DNA of 64,000 bases, taken from contig OX328113.1 in assembly GCA_946811185.2 (NCBI GenBank), positions 4,960,001-5,024,000 on the forward strand. The letters run 5' to 3'. Shown piece by piece: positions 31,722-41,712 of this stretch; position 1 is the first letter of the stretch; each line of letters opens with the position of its first letter. A program made the translations under genes and the position numbers. The stretch is from Hippopus hippopus (taxonomy: Eukaryota > Mollusca > Bivalvia > Cardiida > Cardiidae). The notes under the pieces were generated by a model that worked only from the letters and a program-made list of their open reading frames with translations, had not been told where the DNA came from and ran no database searches.

Positions 31722-31772
31722 TTACAGACAGAACGTGAAGACTGATCTTGGATCTACTTTGTCTGCTATTCT
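31722..31772 (-). repeat. Family B half-hairpin
   Basis: GAACGTGAAGACTGATCTTG, then GATCTACTTTGTCTGC. Confidence 0.55.
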
Positions 31773-31976
31773 TTGTAGCGTTCACACCTAAATTACTACG
31801 AGTTTTGTGTTGTTTTTTTTAACTTTACTTTTACTAAATCGAAAACATGCATTGCATTTATATAGCACCCAGGCTGTTAAAACAAGTGTTTGTTGGTATT
31901 TTTTTTGTCATGAAAAATCGCGAATTTTCATTTCAGATCGTGGTTTTTTTTTTTGTTATTTGTTTTATAAGTGTTT

Positions 31977-32201
31977 AACCTTTCATCTAACAATCTCGAG
32001 TTTTAACAACCCTGAGAAAGAAGCCTTTTGAAAACATTGTGGGAAAAGGAGAAAATGCTGGTAACCAGCATTTTCTCCTTTTCCCGCAGTGTTTTCCATC
32101 CTTTTAGAGATAGTGTCCATTATTTGAGCCACATCTGATTTGACGTCTGAAAATCCTTTCAATATGGACTAATCTAAAATTTTGTCGTTTGGTAAAGACT
32201 T
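31977..32201 (+). repeat. Family C element, full length
   Basis: Perfect GGAGAAAATGCTGGTAACCA hairpin; both ends present. Confidence 0.9.
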
Positions 32202-33407
32202 AATGCCTTTTTTTAGAGGTAATCCGATCGTATTCCGGTTGTAGTTTGTTTATTCAGTAGTTTCCGGTGTTTCTTCAGTGCTATATTTGGTCTGTATAGC
32301 GCCCTACATTGACCTATCTACATGTATGCTCACGTGAGCAGCGCGGACAGAGGAGATCGAACCTGACTTTCCTGATTCCAACTCTAGCATTTCTGAAGTG
32401 TCATTCGGCAAGGTACATTAGGTCCACAGCCCAGGTGTAACCTAGAATAGATATGAATAATTGAGATGTGCTTTATCCGACCAGTTTTTATTGTCTAACC
32501 GTTTCCAAAACGAAAAATTTTAAACTCTTACAAAATTCGAAATATCTGCAGACGACAAGTTCAAAATTAGTACAAATGAGCTTAAGTTTTAGTAGACATT
32601 AAAGTCACAGTAAAGTTCAAATGTAAAAAGGCCTGTTTATAAAATAAAAGTAAATTTCGTTTTTACCATGTAAAAATATAGCGATTATTAAGACTTTAAC
32701 GATATGTAAAGGTGCAGTTCTTAAAAGTTCCAGTCAATGGCAGAAAAAAGAATTTTGAAACTAGAACAGATCCTACCATGTCGCATTACCTGTTTGTTTA
32801 CATCGATGATCGCCGACGATTAGCCGACTTTTCGTCGTAAATCTCCGCAGTGACGTAATAGTGACGTAAACACCACGTGATCATTCTAGGCGTCGAAACA
32901 AAACTCTCATTCACTTGATCGTCTTGTCCCCATTCAAGGCTTGAAAAACGTAAGTTTACCGACATTGTAAACAGAAACGACGACACAGGCTGATCGTCGC
33001 TTATTCGTTTATCATCAATACAGGAAGAGTTTACTACATCTAAATAAGAAAACAGGTTCAGAATGAGCAATCTTACTCTCCGGTGACATAATATTGGAAG
33101 TGTAAACAATAGTCCTATGTACTACGTCATAGCGCTAATGAGATGCAATGTTATCACGTGACTTTCTCGAAGACATAGTTCGAATATACACGAACGATAA
33201 CGAATGTTGTCTCGATCAATGGCGTCCCTGAAATCGACGGGCTTCTACATGGCAACCAATGCAGTAACTGACACGTTCGGGTTTTCTCCGATCTTATATA
33301 TGTGTTGTGATGGGTTATCCGTTATATTTTCGAATTATAAACGGTGAAAATTATCTTTTTTTTTTTACTTTACTGGGGCTTTAATGAAAACGGAGACAGT
33401 GCTGTTT
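32202..33407. other. No gene seen; region with CRE and E-box words
   Basis: 32850-32890 holds TGACGTAATAGTGACGTAA and CACGTGA. A 103-residue minus ORF (32798-33109) has no recognisable domain. Confidence 0.3.
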
Positions 33408-33497
33408 AGGTTCATTTTATCCTTCTCCCACAATGTTTTGTAAAAGCCTTCCTGCTCAGGGGTCGTTAAAATTCGGGACTGTGTGGTTAAGGGTTTA
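33408..33497 (-). repeat. Family C right part, reverse
   Basis: First member of the cluster that ends at exon 3; only the outer third is left. Confidence 0.75.
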
Positions 33498-33504
33498 CCT
33501 TGCA

Positions 33505-33731
33505 GACCTACAAACAATCCCGTGTTTAAACAAACTCAAAGGGAAAATGCACATGAAAACTTTTTGTAAAAAGAAGAAAGTTGCTGGTAACCATTATTTT
33601 GTCCTTTTCCTAGAATGTTTACAACCCTATAAAAGCCAAATTTTATCATATGTGCCGCACTTAATTTGTAGTCTGCAAATGGACTCAGCTTGGACTAGTC
33701 TGAAGTTTTATCGTTTGGTAAAAGAGTTAAC
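33505..33731 (+). repeat. Family C element, cluster copy 2
   Basis: Diverged hairpin (AAACTTTTTGTAAAAAGAAG); right end GTTTGGTAAAAGAGTTAAC intact. Confidence 0.8.
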
Positions 33732-33947
33732 CCATTACAACACAAACCCAAGTCTCTACTATCCTGAAGACTGAAGACTTTTGAAAACATAGTGGGAAAA
33801 GAAAAAAATGCTGGTAACCAGCATTTTTTCTCACAACGTTTTCAACTCTTTCAGAACATATTTTATGTTTTAGTCACATTTATTTTGTCGTCAGCAAATG
33901 CTCTCATTTTGAACAAGTCTGAAGTTTTGTCGTTTGGTAAAGAGTTT
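33732..33947 (+). repeat. Family C element, cluster copy 3
   Basis: Directly abuts copy 2; carries CTGAAGACTGAAGACTTTTG. Confidence 0.85.
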
Positions 33948-34175
33948 ACCATCAACCACGCAGTCACAAGTTTTAACGAACCCGAAGACTGAAGACTATT
34001 GAAAACATTGTGGGAAAAGGAGAAAATGCTGGTTACAAGCATTTTCTCCTTTACCAACAATATTTTCTCTATCCTTTCAAAGACAAATTTTAATTTTTGA
34101 GTCACATTTTATTTTGTCGTCGGCAAATGCTTTTATTTTTGACAAGTCTGAAGTTTTATTCTTCAGTAAAGACTT
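33948..34175 (+). repeat. Family C element, cluster copy 4
   Basis: Directly abuts copy 3 and shares its GAAGACTGAAGACTWTTGAA variant, so the two arose by duplication of one unit. Confidence 0.87.
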
Positions 34176-34177
34176 TT

Positions 34178-34405
34178 TAACTCTTTACCAAACGATAAAA
34201 TCTTAGACTGGTCCAAATTGAAAGTATTTGCAGATGACAAAATTAATGTGACTAAAGAATTGAATTTTGTTTTAGGAAGGGAAGAAAACATCGTGGGAAA
34301 AGGAGAAAATGCTGGTTACCAGCATTTTCTCCTTTTCCCACAATGTTTTCAAAAGGCTTCTTTCACAGGGGTATTAAAAGTCGGGATTGTGTGGTAAAGG
34401 GTTAA
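34178..34405 (-). repeat. Family C element, cluster copy 5, reverse
   Basis: Head-to-head with copy 4; perfect hairpin. Confidence 0.9.
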
Positions 34406-34427
34406 GCAGAGAGATGCTCATAAAATC

Positions 34428-34655
34428 TAACTCTTTACCAAACGACAAAATTTTTTGACATGTCCAATTGAAAGCATTTGTCGACGACGATATTAATGTG
34501 ATTCAAAAATTAAAGTTTTGTTTTGGAAACGGTAGAAAACATTGTAGGAAAAGGAGAAATGCTGGTTACCCGCATTTTCTCCTTTTTCACAATGTTTTCA
34601 ATGGCGTTCTATCTGAAAATCGTTAAAAGTCGGCATTTTGTGGTAAGGGGTTAAT
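34428..34655 (-). repeat. Family C element, cluster copy 6, reverse
   Basis: Ends ~70 bp before exon 3; hairpin with one arm indel. Confidence 0.88.
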
Positions 34656-34724
34656 AAGTTCTGTTATGACTGCTTTTCCAAAACGAATTGAGTGGACAAC
34701 AGCCGGTGCTTCTTTCTATTTTAG

Positions 34725-34787
34725 GTCCTTCAACTGAGAACTGAGCTGAACGCTGTCAAAGACGGTGGCTCTGCAGAATCAAGAAAG
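34725..34787 (+). CDS. MTCL1-like: MTCL1/SOGA-family protein, coding exon 3 (residues 1491-1511)
   Basis: A 21-codon exon, VLQLRTELNAVKDGGSAESRK, sits between acceptor TTCTATTTTAG and donor GTAACC. It keeps phase 0 and extends the coiled-coil heptads of exon 2 (DKLRDK|VLQLRTEL) before turning polar. It is short and not itself diagnostic; the case rests on splice signals, phase and heptad continuity. Intron 2 is 9,726 bp. The family C cluster ends about 70 bp before this exon. The following exon was not found before the window end. Confidence 0.72.
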
Positions 34788-35277
34788 GTAACCTCTGCAT
34801 TTATTAGATTTTTATGCCAAGAGTTGTCTTCCTTGTGTACCAGACCGATATTTACCTGGCACTCTATCCTAGTCCCCAACTTTGAAGACTTAATAGCGGC
34901 CAAAAAACAACTCATGCGTTAAAATGCATTTGAATTTATATCAAATCATTTAAAAGTATGGAAAATATTGTGTAGATGACAATCTTTTAATGTGTGGTGA
35001 GCGCAAGTGTTAGTCGCTGGCAGAAAAATTCAATTTATAGTCGGACAAAAGTTAAACAAAAGATAGAGTGACATGGCAACTTTTAGTTTTGAAAAAAAAA
35101 AAAAATCTCTCCAAGCGACTAACACTTGAACCAACCATACAATAACAGAGTTTCAGCTCCAAAATCATTTTCATACTTTTAAATGATATTATTTAAATGC
35201 ATTTCACCACCAGCTTTGTTTACCTTCGGCTACTATTGTTACTTTAATATCTTCATTTACTCTACACTTCTTTATAA
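34788..35277. other. Start of intron 3; nothing recognised
   Basis: AGTCGGACAAAAG and CAAGCGACTAACACTTG pieces form weak inverted pairs; no gene. Confidence 0.35.
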
Positions 35278-35475
35278 CAGTGTCCTTGGGCAAGACACAT
35301 CAGCGCCCCCGCCTAGCACTGGTGAAAACTAGGTCATACATGAATAATGTGAGCTGTCGCCGTGATTTAACTGAAATAATGTTGCCGGAATCCACTCCAA
35401 CAAAAGACAGTGCTTGCAGTGAGACTCGAGCCCGTGCCTCCAGGTTACAAGTTCTACACTTTACCACTAAGCCAA
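35278..35475 (-). mobile_element. SINE family E, tRNA-Thr-like head, reverse
   Basis: Read on the minus strand, the head has box A-like GGCTTAGTGGTAAAGTG, an anticodon loop with CTTGTAA and T-arm GGGCTCGAGTCTC. It is followed by the CACGGCGACAGCTCACATTA body, and CCCAAGGACACTG lies near the end. Confidence 0.75.
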
Positions 35476-35506
35476 GCAGGACCTCCCCCTCCCCCTCAAT
35501 AGATGA

Positions 35507-36162
35507 AGTGTAACGTTATCAGAGTATAGTGTAACGTTATCAAAGTACATGTATAGTGTTATGTTATCAAAGTATAGAGAAACGTTATCAAAGTATAGTG
35601 TTGCGTTATCAAAGTATAGTGTAATGTTGTTTATGTATAGGGAAACGTTATCAAAGTCTAGTGTAACGTTGTAAAAATATAGCGTAACGTTGTCACAGTA
35701 TAGTGCAACGTTTTCAAAATCTAGTGTAACGGTATCAAAATAGAGTGTAATGTCATGAAAGTATAGTGTAACGTTATCAAAGTCTAGTGTAACGTTATCA
35801 AAGTCTAAGTGTAACATCAGCAACGTCTAGTACGTTATCAAAGTCTAGTGTAACAATATCAAAGTTTAGTGTAACGTCATCAAGGTATGGTGTAACGTCA
35901 TCAAAGTCTAGTGTAACGTTATCACAGTAAAGTGTTACGTTATCAAGGTATAGTGTAAGGTTATCAAAGTATAGTGTAACAATATCAAAGAATTGAGTAA
36001 CGTAATCAAAGTATTTTGTAACGTTATCAAAGGTTAGTGTAACGTTATCAAGGTATAGTGGAATGTTATCAAAGTATAATGTAATGTTATCAAATTATAG
36101 TGTAACGTTATCACAGTAAAGTGTAACGTTAGCAAAGTATCGTGTAACGTTATCAGAATATG
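35507..36162. repeat. 21-bp minisatellite, about 31 units
   Basis: Unit TAGTGTAACGTTATCAAAGT with frequent point changes, between SINE E and unique DNA in intron 3. The TLYFDNV-type ORFs on the minus strand are artefacts. Confidence 0.93.
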
Positions 36163-36383
36163 ATGAGATGAATATGCTGCTTCACTTTCTCTTTCCAGTT
36201 GAATTGTGCGGAATTCCTCGCCCTTCATCGTGAAGTCATCTGAACCAATCATAGTCTCACCCATCAGCTGAATCAGCCAATCATCCGGCGCAAACGAATG
36301 ACGTCATCGTTGTCCTTATCTCTATGCAAAAATGGCTGCATTCCTAATCCCTGCCTGCACTATTTTATGTCTTTGATACATAT

Positions 36384-36634
36384 GAGCTACGTTCTGGCGA
36401 AAAGGGGTTTAGTGCATTCCCCTGATGCATCATACCAAGCAAGTAATTACATAACTATGGATCCATTGTGTCCAACAACCGACTGAATCTTGAGGAAGAC
36501 TGGTTCTTTGACATGTAGAAAATTGATCCATAATAAAAAGTATCGACCCAGGTCAGCGTGGGCAGATTGCACAGGCTGTCATGGATTTATACTTTTTGCA
36601 GCTGCAATAGACCCCCTTTTCACAAAGCATGGCT
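36384..36634 (+). mobile_element. Family A MITE, core decayed
   Basis: Good ends; core reads GGTCAGCGTGGGCAGATTGC. Confidence 0.82.
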
Positions 36635-36801
36635 ATAGTTTTAGAATGGGATCTGTAACCATTTTAGATATTATTGTAATTCTACAAGAAAAACCTTGCG
36701 ATTTGCCGAGGCTGCCTGTCTCAGCCAGTTAAGTGGCTTGTCTTCAGATTTAGAATTAAAACTGAAAATAGCAGTTTTCACAATTAAAAAGCTTTTAAAT
36801 A

Positions 36802-36998
36802 TTCAACTCTTTAGCAAACGACAGCATTTTAGGCTCGTCCAAACTGAAAGATGTAGCAGACGACAAGTTAATTGCAGCCGATATGATGAAATTTGTCTCT
36901 GATAGGGTAAAAACCATTATTGGAAAATGAGAAAATTCTGGATATTCTTGTCAAAAGCAAATCACTCCTCTCTCACAATGTTTTCCAAACTCCGTCAG
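36802..36998 (-). repeat. Family C element, reverse, eroded hairpin
   Basis: CAACTCTTTAGCAAACGACA left end; right arm lost. Confidence 0.7.
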
Positions 36999-37103
36999 CT
37001 ACATAGAACATATAAAGCCGTATCATATCATAAAAGATTAAACCTCACATGCTTGTTACGTAACTATTGAATGCATCTATCGATAAATGGCACAATCATA
37101 ATT

Positions 37104-37364
37104 GGCCTGCAACACTCGAAACGGGGCATTCGGACATTTGCGTAAAGTGTCGTCTCGGATCAGCCTGCGCTGTCCGCGCAAGCTAATCCGAAACGACACT
37201 TTCCGTTTTCATGTAATTTTCTGTTTTGCGCAAGTCTACTGTAGCACAAAATCTAATGCAATCGTAAAGTGCCGTCTCGGATTACCCTGCGCGGACTGCG
37301 CAGGCTAATCCGAGACGACACTTTACGCAAATGTCCGAATGCCACTTTTTGCATGTTGCAGGCC
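37104..37364. mobile_element. Family G MITE, full length
   Basis: Ends GGCCTGCAACACTCG and TGTTGCAGGCC; two core hairpins as in the 27.3-kb copy. Confidence 0.9.
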
Positions 37365-37399
37365 ATATATCATAATTATTTTAGAAATCATGTCTGAAC

Positions 37400-37703
37400 T
37401 ATTTACCATACAATCCCAAGTTTCAACCACCCTGAGGAAGAACCCTTTTGAAAGCATTGTTGAAAAAGGAGAAAATGCTGGAAACCATACAATCCCGACT
37501 TTCAACGACCCTTAGGAAGAAGCCTTTTGAAAACACTGTGGGAAAAGGAGAAAATGCTGGTAACCAGCATTTTCTCCCATTCCCACAATGTTTTCTACAC
37601 TTTTAGATACAAATTTTATCATTTTTGCCTCATTTCTTTTGTCCAAAATGCAAATGCTTAAAATTTAGACCCTTCAAAAATTTTGTTGTGTGGTGAAGAA
37701 TTA
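37400..37703 (+). repeat. Family C element with duplicated left arm
   Basis: The segment from CCATACAATCCC to GGAGAAAATGCTGG occurs twice in tandem before a single right arm. Confidence 0.88.
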
Positions 37704-37707
37704 ACTG

Positions 37708-37797
37708 TGAACAGTGTTGTGGGTACTCATTAGAAATATCTCGCCCAGACGGCAAGCCTGGTGGGTACCCACAAGGTAGGTTTTTAGTGGAAAGCTC
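37708..37797. repeat. Partial copy of hairpin M
   Basis: GTTGTGGGTACTCATTAGAA and GGGTACCCACAAGGTAGG match the hairpin at 46155-46232. Confidence 0.65.
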
Positions 37798-37834
37798 AAA
37801 ATGTTTCTTCTCAACATTATTTTCACATGAACCC

Positions 37835-38325
37835 TTTAGAAAATGTCAAAAACGTAGACTTGTCTAAATTGAAGGCATTTGCAGACAACAAATTAAATGT
37901 GACTAAATTATGAGATTTGACTTGGTTTAAACATATAAGCCATGCTCTGGCAAATGGGGGCTTTATGCATCTCCGTGATGCATGATACCAAAGCAAGCGA
38001 CCACGTACTTATGGATCCATAAACGCCAGATTTAATCATGAGGTAGAATGGGCCTATGCCATACAGAAAATTAATCAATTACGAAAAGTTTCAACCAGGT
38101 CAGACTGCGCGGACTGCGCAGGCTGACCTGGGTCGATACTTTTCGCAGATACATTAAGCTGCCTTTTCACAGATCTATTTGTAACCGTAAGTCACAAAAT
38201 GAGTTTTGACTTTATATGGTTGAAACCATTGTGCGCACAGGAAAAATTCTAGTTACCAGCCTACAATGGTTGCAAAAGCCTTCTTCCTCAAGGTCATGAA
38301 ATCAGGATTGTTGGCTAAAGGGTCA
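37835..38325 (-). repeat. Family C element split by a family A element
   Basis: Outer parts 37835-37935 and 38170-38325 are the two sides of one reversed C copy. Confidence 0.7.
37937..38173 (+). mobile_element. Family A MITE nested in family C
   Basis: Left AAGCCATGCTCTGG; the right end stops at CTTTTCACAGA, slightly truncated. Confidence 0.82.
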
Positions 38326-38487
38326 CATATACATTGATTTTCATATCTTTTCGAAACGAAATTAAAGGGCATTCGACTTTAGGTGCAAGGGGCTACGTGG
38401 TAGTATCATATCTAGTAATACCGTTGTATCGATGTATTTGTTTAAAATATGTATTGCTTCTGCTAAACTCATAGAGCTTAATCGATA

Positions 38488-38752
38488 TAAGCCATACTCT
38501 GGCAAAAGGGGGCTTAATGCATCTTCGTGATCCATAGTACCAAGCGAACCATCAAATACTTTTTGATCGACGATAGCCACTTTTTTTTAAACAACCGATT
38601 AATCATGAGGTAGACTGGTCCTTGGACATACAGAAAAATGACCAATAGGGAGAAGTTTTGGACCAGGTCAGCCTGCGCGAAATAGGCAGGCTGACCTGGG
38701 TCGATACTTTTCGCAGATGCATTAAGCCCCCTTTTCACAGAGCATAGGTCAT
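38488..38752 (+). mobile_element. Family A MITE, full length
   Basis: Both TIRs; the loop region is altered (GCGCGAAATAGGC). Confidence 0.88.
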
Positions 38753-38761
38753 ATAATTTAT

Positions 38762-38974
38762 CACTTAATCAAAGGAAAAACTTTTAGACGTGTCCAGATG
38801 GAATAAGATAACAGTAAATGAGGCTTAAACACAGACATGTCTTTCATAGGGTAGAAAATATTGTAGGAAAATGAAACATTGCTGGTATGCTAACTTTTTC
38901 TCCTTCTACCACGTTGTTTTCAAAAGTCTTTTCCCTTAAAGGCAGTAGAATCACGGAATCGTTTGTAACAGGTC
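38762..38974 (-). repeat. Family C element, reverse
   Basis: Diverged; hairpin partly kept. Confidence 0.75.
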
Positions 38975-39165
38975 AACCCTTTACCAAACAATCCCTAGTT
39001 TTAACGACCCAGAGAGAAAGCTTTTGAAAACATTGTGAGAAAAGGAGAAAATGCTGGTAACCAGCATTTTCTCCTTTTCCCACCAAGTTTTCTATCCTTT
39101 ATAAGAAAGATATCATCATTAGAACCACAATGGATTTATCGTCCGCAAATGCTGTCACTATGAAA
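38975..39165 (+). repeat. Family C element, right end replaced by family F
   Basis: Head-to-head with the previous copy. Its right tail is cut at GCAAATGCTGTCACTATG, where family F follows. Confidence 0.85.
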
Positions 39166-39180
39166 AAAAAAATATATATA

Positions 39181-39440
39181 TGACCCGTCACGCAAAAAGG
39201 GACCATCTGGGAACTGCGAAAAGTGTCGACCCTGGTCAGACTGCGCGAATTGCGCAGTCTGACCAGGGTCGACACTTCTCGCTTTTATGATATTTTCTGT
39301 ATGAAAAGTGGTCATTCTACCTTGTTTTACAATTATTTTTGAACTATCAACTTAAATTTACCTGCACTATCGTTGATCTGTTTTCATCTAATTGATGTAC
39401 AGAATTCCCAGATTGTCCCTTTCTGCGTGACGGGTCACAT
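39181..39440. mobile_element. Family F MITE, intact
   Basis: TIRs of ~36 bp begin ATGACCCGTCACGCAAAAAG and end CTGCGTGACGGGTCACAT. An off-centre, nearly perfect hairpin carries core half-site GGTCAGACTGCGC. Flanked by ATAT. Confidence 0.9.
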
Positions 39441-39548
39441 ATTTTTTGTCTGACCAAGGTTAAAAATATTTATAATTCTGACAATGCAGATAAAGATCAG
39501 ACTGCACTAAACCAACAAAACTTGTTACAAATTACATAATAAAAACAA

Positions 39549-39753
39549 ATGAGCCATGCTCTGGAAAACGGGGGCTTAATGCATCTCCGTGATACATTAT
39601 AGATCTACCATGCAAGTTATCACATAATTATGGATCCATAAATTCCATTTTGTCTACCAACCGACTGAGTATTGTGTTAGAATGGTCCTTAGCCATGCCA
39701 ACAGCTTACAAAAAGCAAAAAGTATCGACCAGATCAGTCTGCACGGATTGGCT
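39549..39753 (+). mobile_element. Family A MITE, right end replaced by SINE D
   Basis: Breaks at CTGCACGGATT|GGCTGCTTTTCC in the right core arm. Confidence 0.82.
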
Positions 39754-39820
39754 GCTTTTCCATATAAATAATGTTCAACGTTGAGAGAGGAATGATTCTT
39801 GTTGCAATGGTTTCCATTAA
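39754..39820 (-). mobile_element. SINE family D fragment, reverse
   Basis: GGCTGCTTTTCC..GAGAGAGGAATGATTCTTGT. Confidence 0.65.
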
Positions 39821-40023
39821 TTGTCTACCACACAACACTAGTCCAAATGGAACGCAGTTTTAGACGACAAATAGATATGACTCAACAACTGAAATTTGCT
39901 ATTGGAAGAGTAGAAAACATTGTGGGAAAAGGAGGAAATGCTGGTTACCAGCATTTTCTCCTTTTCCCACGGTGTTTTCAATAGCCTTCTTCGTTAAAAC
40001 TCGGAATTGCCTGGCAAAGGGTT
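39820..40023 (-). repeat. Family C element, reverse
   Basis: Perfect GCTGGTTACCAGC hairpin. Confidence 0.87.
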
Positions 40024-40106
40024 TATCATTGAAAGAGAGTTTTATCGAACTGGAATTCGAACTTACGGCTCCTGGGTTACCAGCAATGTAATTTGCCAAC
40101 TGGACC

Positions 40107-40395
40107 GAGGGCGGTAGCCCAGTCGGTAACAGAAACTAGGAGGGCGCTGGTTCAAATTCCCAGCTCGGCTAGTTTCTTTTCAAGGATTGTTGGTGGTAAA
40201 TTTGAAAGCATTCTTTCTTCTTTCGTTTCTGATCACTTTTTCGACATTGGTTATGTGAGAAAGCAGTCGGTAGCTTGGGAAGAGTACCAGTATTGTGCGA
40301 AGTACCGGTAAAAGAAACTGAAGGAAAGCATGGGAAGGTTCATTAACCTTCATGATATAACTGTAGTAATGTTGAAAAAAGGCGTTAAACAGCAT
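40107..40395 (+). mobile_element. SINE family D, full length
   Basis: Head with TAGCCCAGTCGGTAAC and GGTTCAAATTCCC; tail GTTGAAAAAAGGCGTTAAAC. Confidence 0.85.
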
Positions 40396-40701
40396 ACAAA
40401 ACAAACAAAACTTTGCCGACTTAGCTATCGTGTTTAGTTAATCGCTACGAGATTCTAACCAGTACATTTGAACATTTTCTAATTATCGTGTGCATTGTGC
40501 AGTGAATACATTACCCTACCCACCACTCTTTGTGTGCTAAATTCTTGTAACGATGTTCTTTTACTTTTTCTTTTTTTTAATGTTTCAAATTTTTATGTTC
40601 AAAACATTGTGATAAAAGCATGGTTTTGATTTGTAAATAACGACTGTATTTATTACAATATTTATACACAAACGTTTTGTCTTATTTCTTATTGTTACAA
40701 C

Positions 40702-40798
40702 GATTTTGTCTAACATACGACTGAATCATGAGGTACACTGGTCCTAGGACATGCAGAAAATTGACTAAGAGCAAAAGGTTTAGACCCAGGTTAGCATA
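40702..40798 (+). mobile_element. Family A internal fragment
   Basis: GACTGAATCATGAGGTACAC..GACCCAGGTTAGC. Confidence 0.7.
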
Positions 40799-41184
40799 GT
40801 CGGTAAATGTGTCCCTGGATCTCTGGTATGGCGAACAGCCGATCATAAGGCTTGGAGGTACTTGCTATTTATAAACCTTTTTGCCTAATGGTCCCCCTTT
40901 TTGCTTCCGTTAGGTGGACTACCAGTACAAGACCTGCAGCTCCCATTCTAAGGATCCTCTCCCAAATCTCGGTCTTCTACAAACCCAAGTATCAGTAGTC
41001 TCTGAGTAGAGAAGTCGAGGCATGCATATCTCGCTTATATACCTTACTGCTGTGAATCTCTTTCTCAAATTTGACCCATTTTTCTCCCATCATAAATCAG
41101 TAGACTCACGTTGTTTTGATGTATGGCAACTACTGACCTCAGTTTGGGTTGTTTACCAAAGGCTCTTTCCACCTTTAATACCAA

Positions 41185-41337
41185 CAATATTCTGTCACCT
41201 CCTGAATCCATTTTCCCGGACTGGCATTCAGGCTGGAATTGAGAGACAGTTACCGACACTTATTTGATCCCTCCCTTCTTTTATTGCGGCAAGGAACTAA
41301 CCCAGGTGAGTTGTTCATGTTTTGTAATGTTACGTTC
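41185..41337 (+). repeat. Inverted-repeat arm 1, left part
   Basis: GACTGGCATTCAGGCTGGAA..TGTAATGTTACGTTC matches the complement of 44190-44318. Confidence 0.8.
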
Positions 41338-41456
41338 TTACGAACATGAAAGTTCGCAACAAATGCATAGCTCAAATACAAACCGCACCTAGCTGGATTC
41401 GAACCCGTGCGGACAAATAATCCTCGTTTATCGAGGTTTAAAAGACCGTAACACAC
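41338..41456 (-). mobile_element. SINE P fragment
   Basis: Same sequence as the next entry from CATGAAAGTTCGCAAC to TTTAAAAGACC, then cut. Forms the left end of the insertion. Confidence 0.75.
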
Positions 41457-41565
41457 CCCCCCTTAAATATCATCATTTTGATGACAGAAAGCCTAATTAG
41501 GCAGTAAATCTATTAATTAGACAACAAATGGCTCATTGGCCAATCCCGGAGCAGCCCCCATCTTA

Positions 41566-41712
41566 CAAACATGAAAGTTCGCAACAAATGCATAGCTCAA
41601 ATACAAACCGCACCTAGCGGGATTCGAACCCGTGCGGACAAATAATCCTCGTTTATCGAGGTTTAAAAGACCAATACCATAACCACTGAGCCAAAGAGAA
41701 TTCTCTCTGACG
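41566..41712 (-). mobile_element. SINE P with tRNA-Lys-like head, reverse
   Basis: On the minus strand: TTTGGCTCAGTGGTTATGGT (box A), loop CTTTTAA, box B GGGTTCGAATCCC, then the GGTGCGGTTTGTATTTGAGC body. Confidence 0.8.

Larger units (their letters stand above)
24999..34724 (+). other. Intron 2 of the MTCL1-like gene
   Basis: GTAGGT...TTTAG, 9,726 bp, phase 0. It holds two long polypyrimidine tracts, nested SINE/MITE insertions, a foldback minisatellite and a six-copy family C cluster at its 3' end. Confidence 0.75.

Noticed and set aside
32798..33109. 103-residue minus-strand ORF near CRE-like motifs
   Set aside because: No domain; TGACGTAA and CACGTG words are common enough to occur by chance.
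35467..35823. 118-residue minus ORF with repeated TLYFDNV
   Set aside because: The 21-bp minisatellite is a multiple of three, so one frame stays open.
35507..36162. CRISPR-like array
   Set aside because: Units are contiguous with no unique spacers, and the locus is an animal intron.
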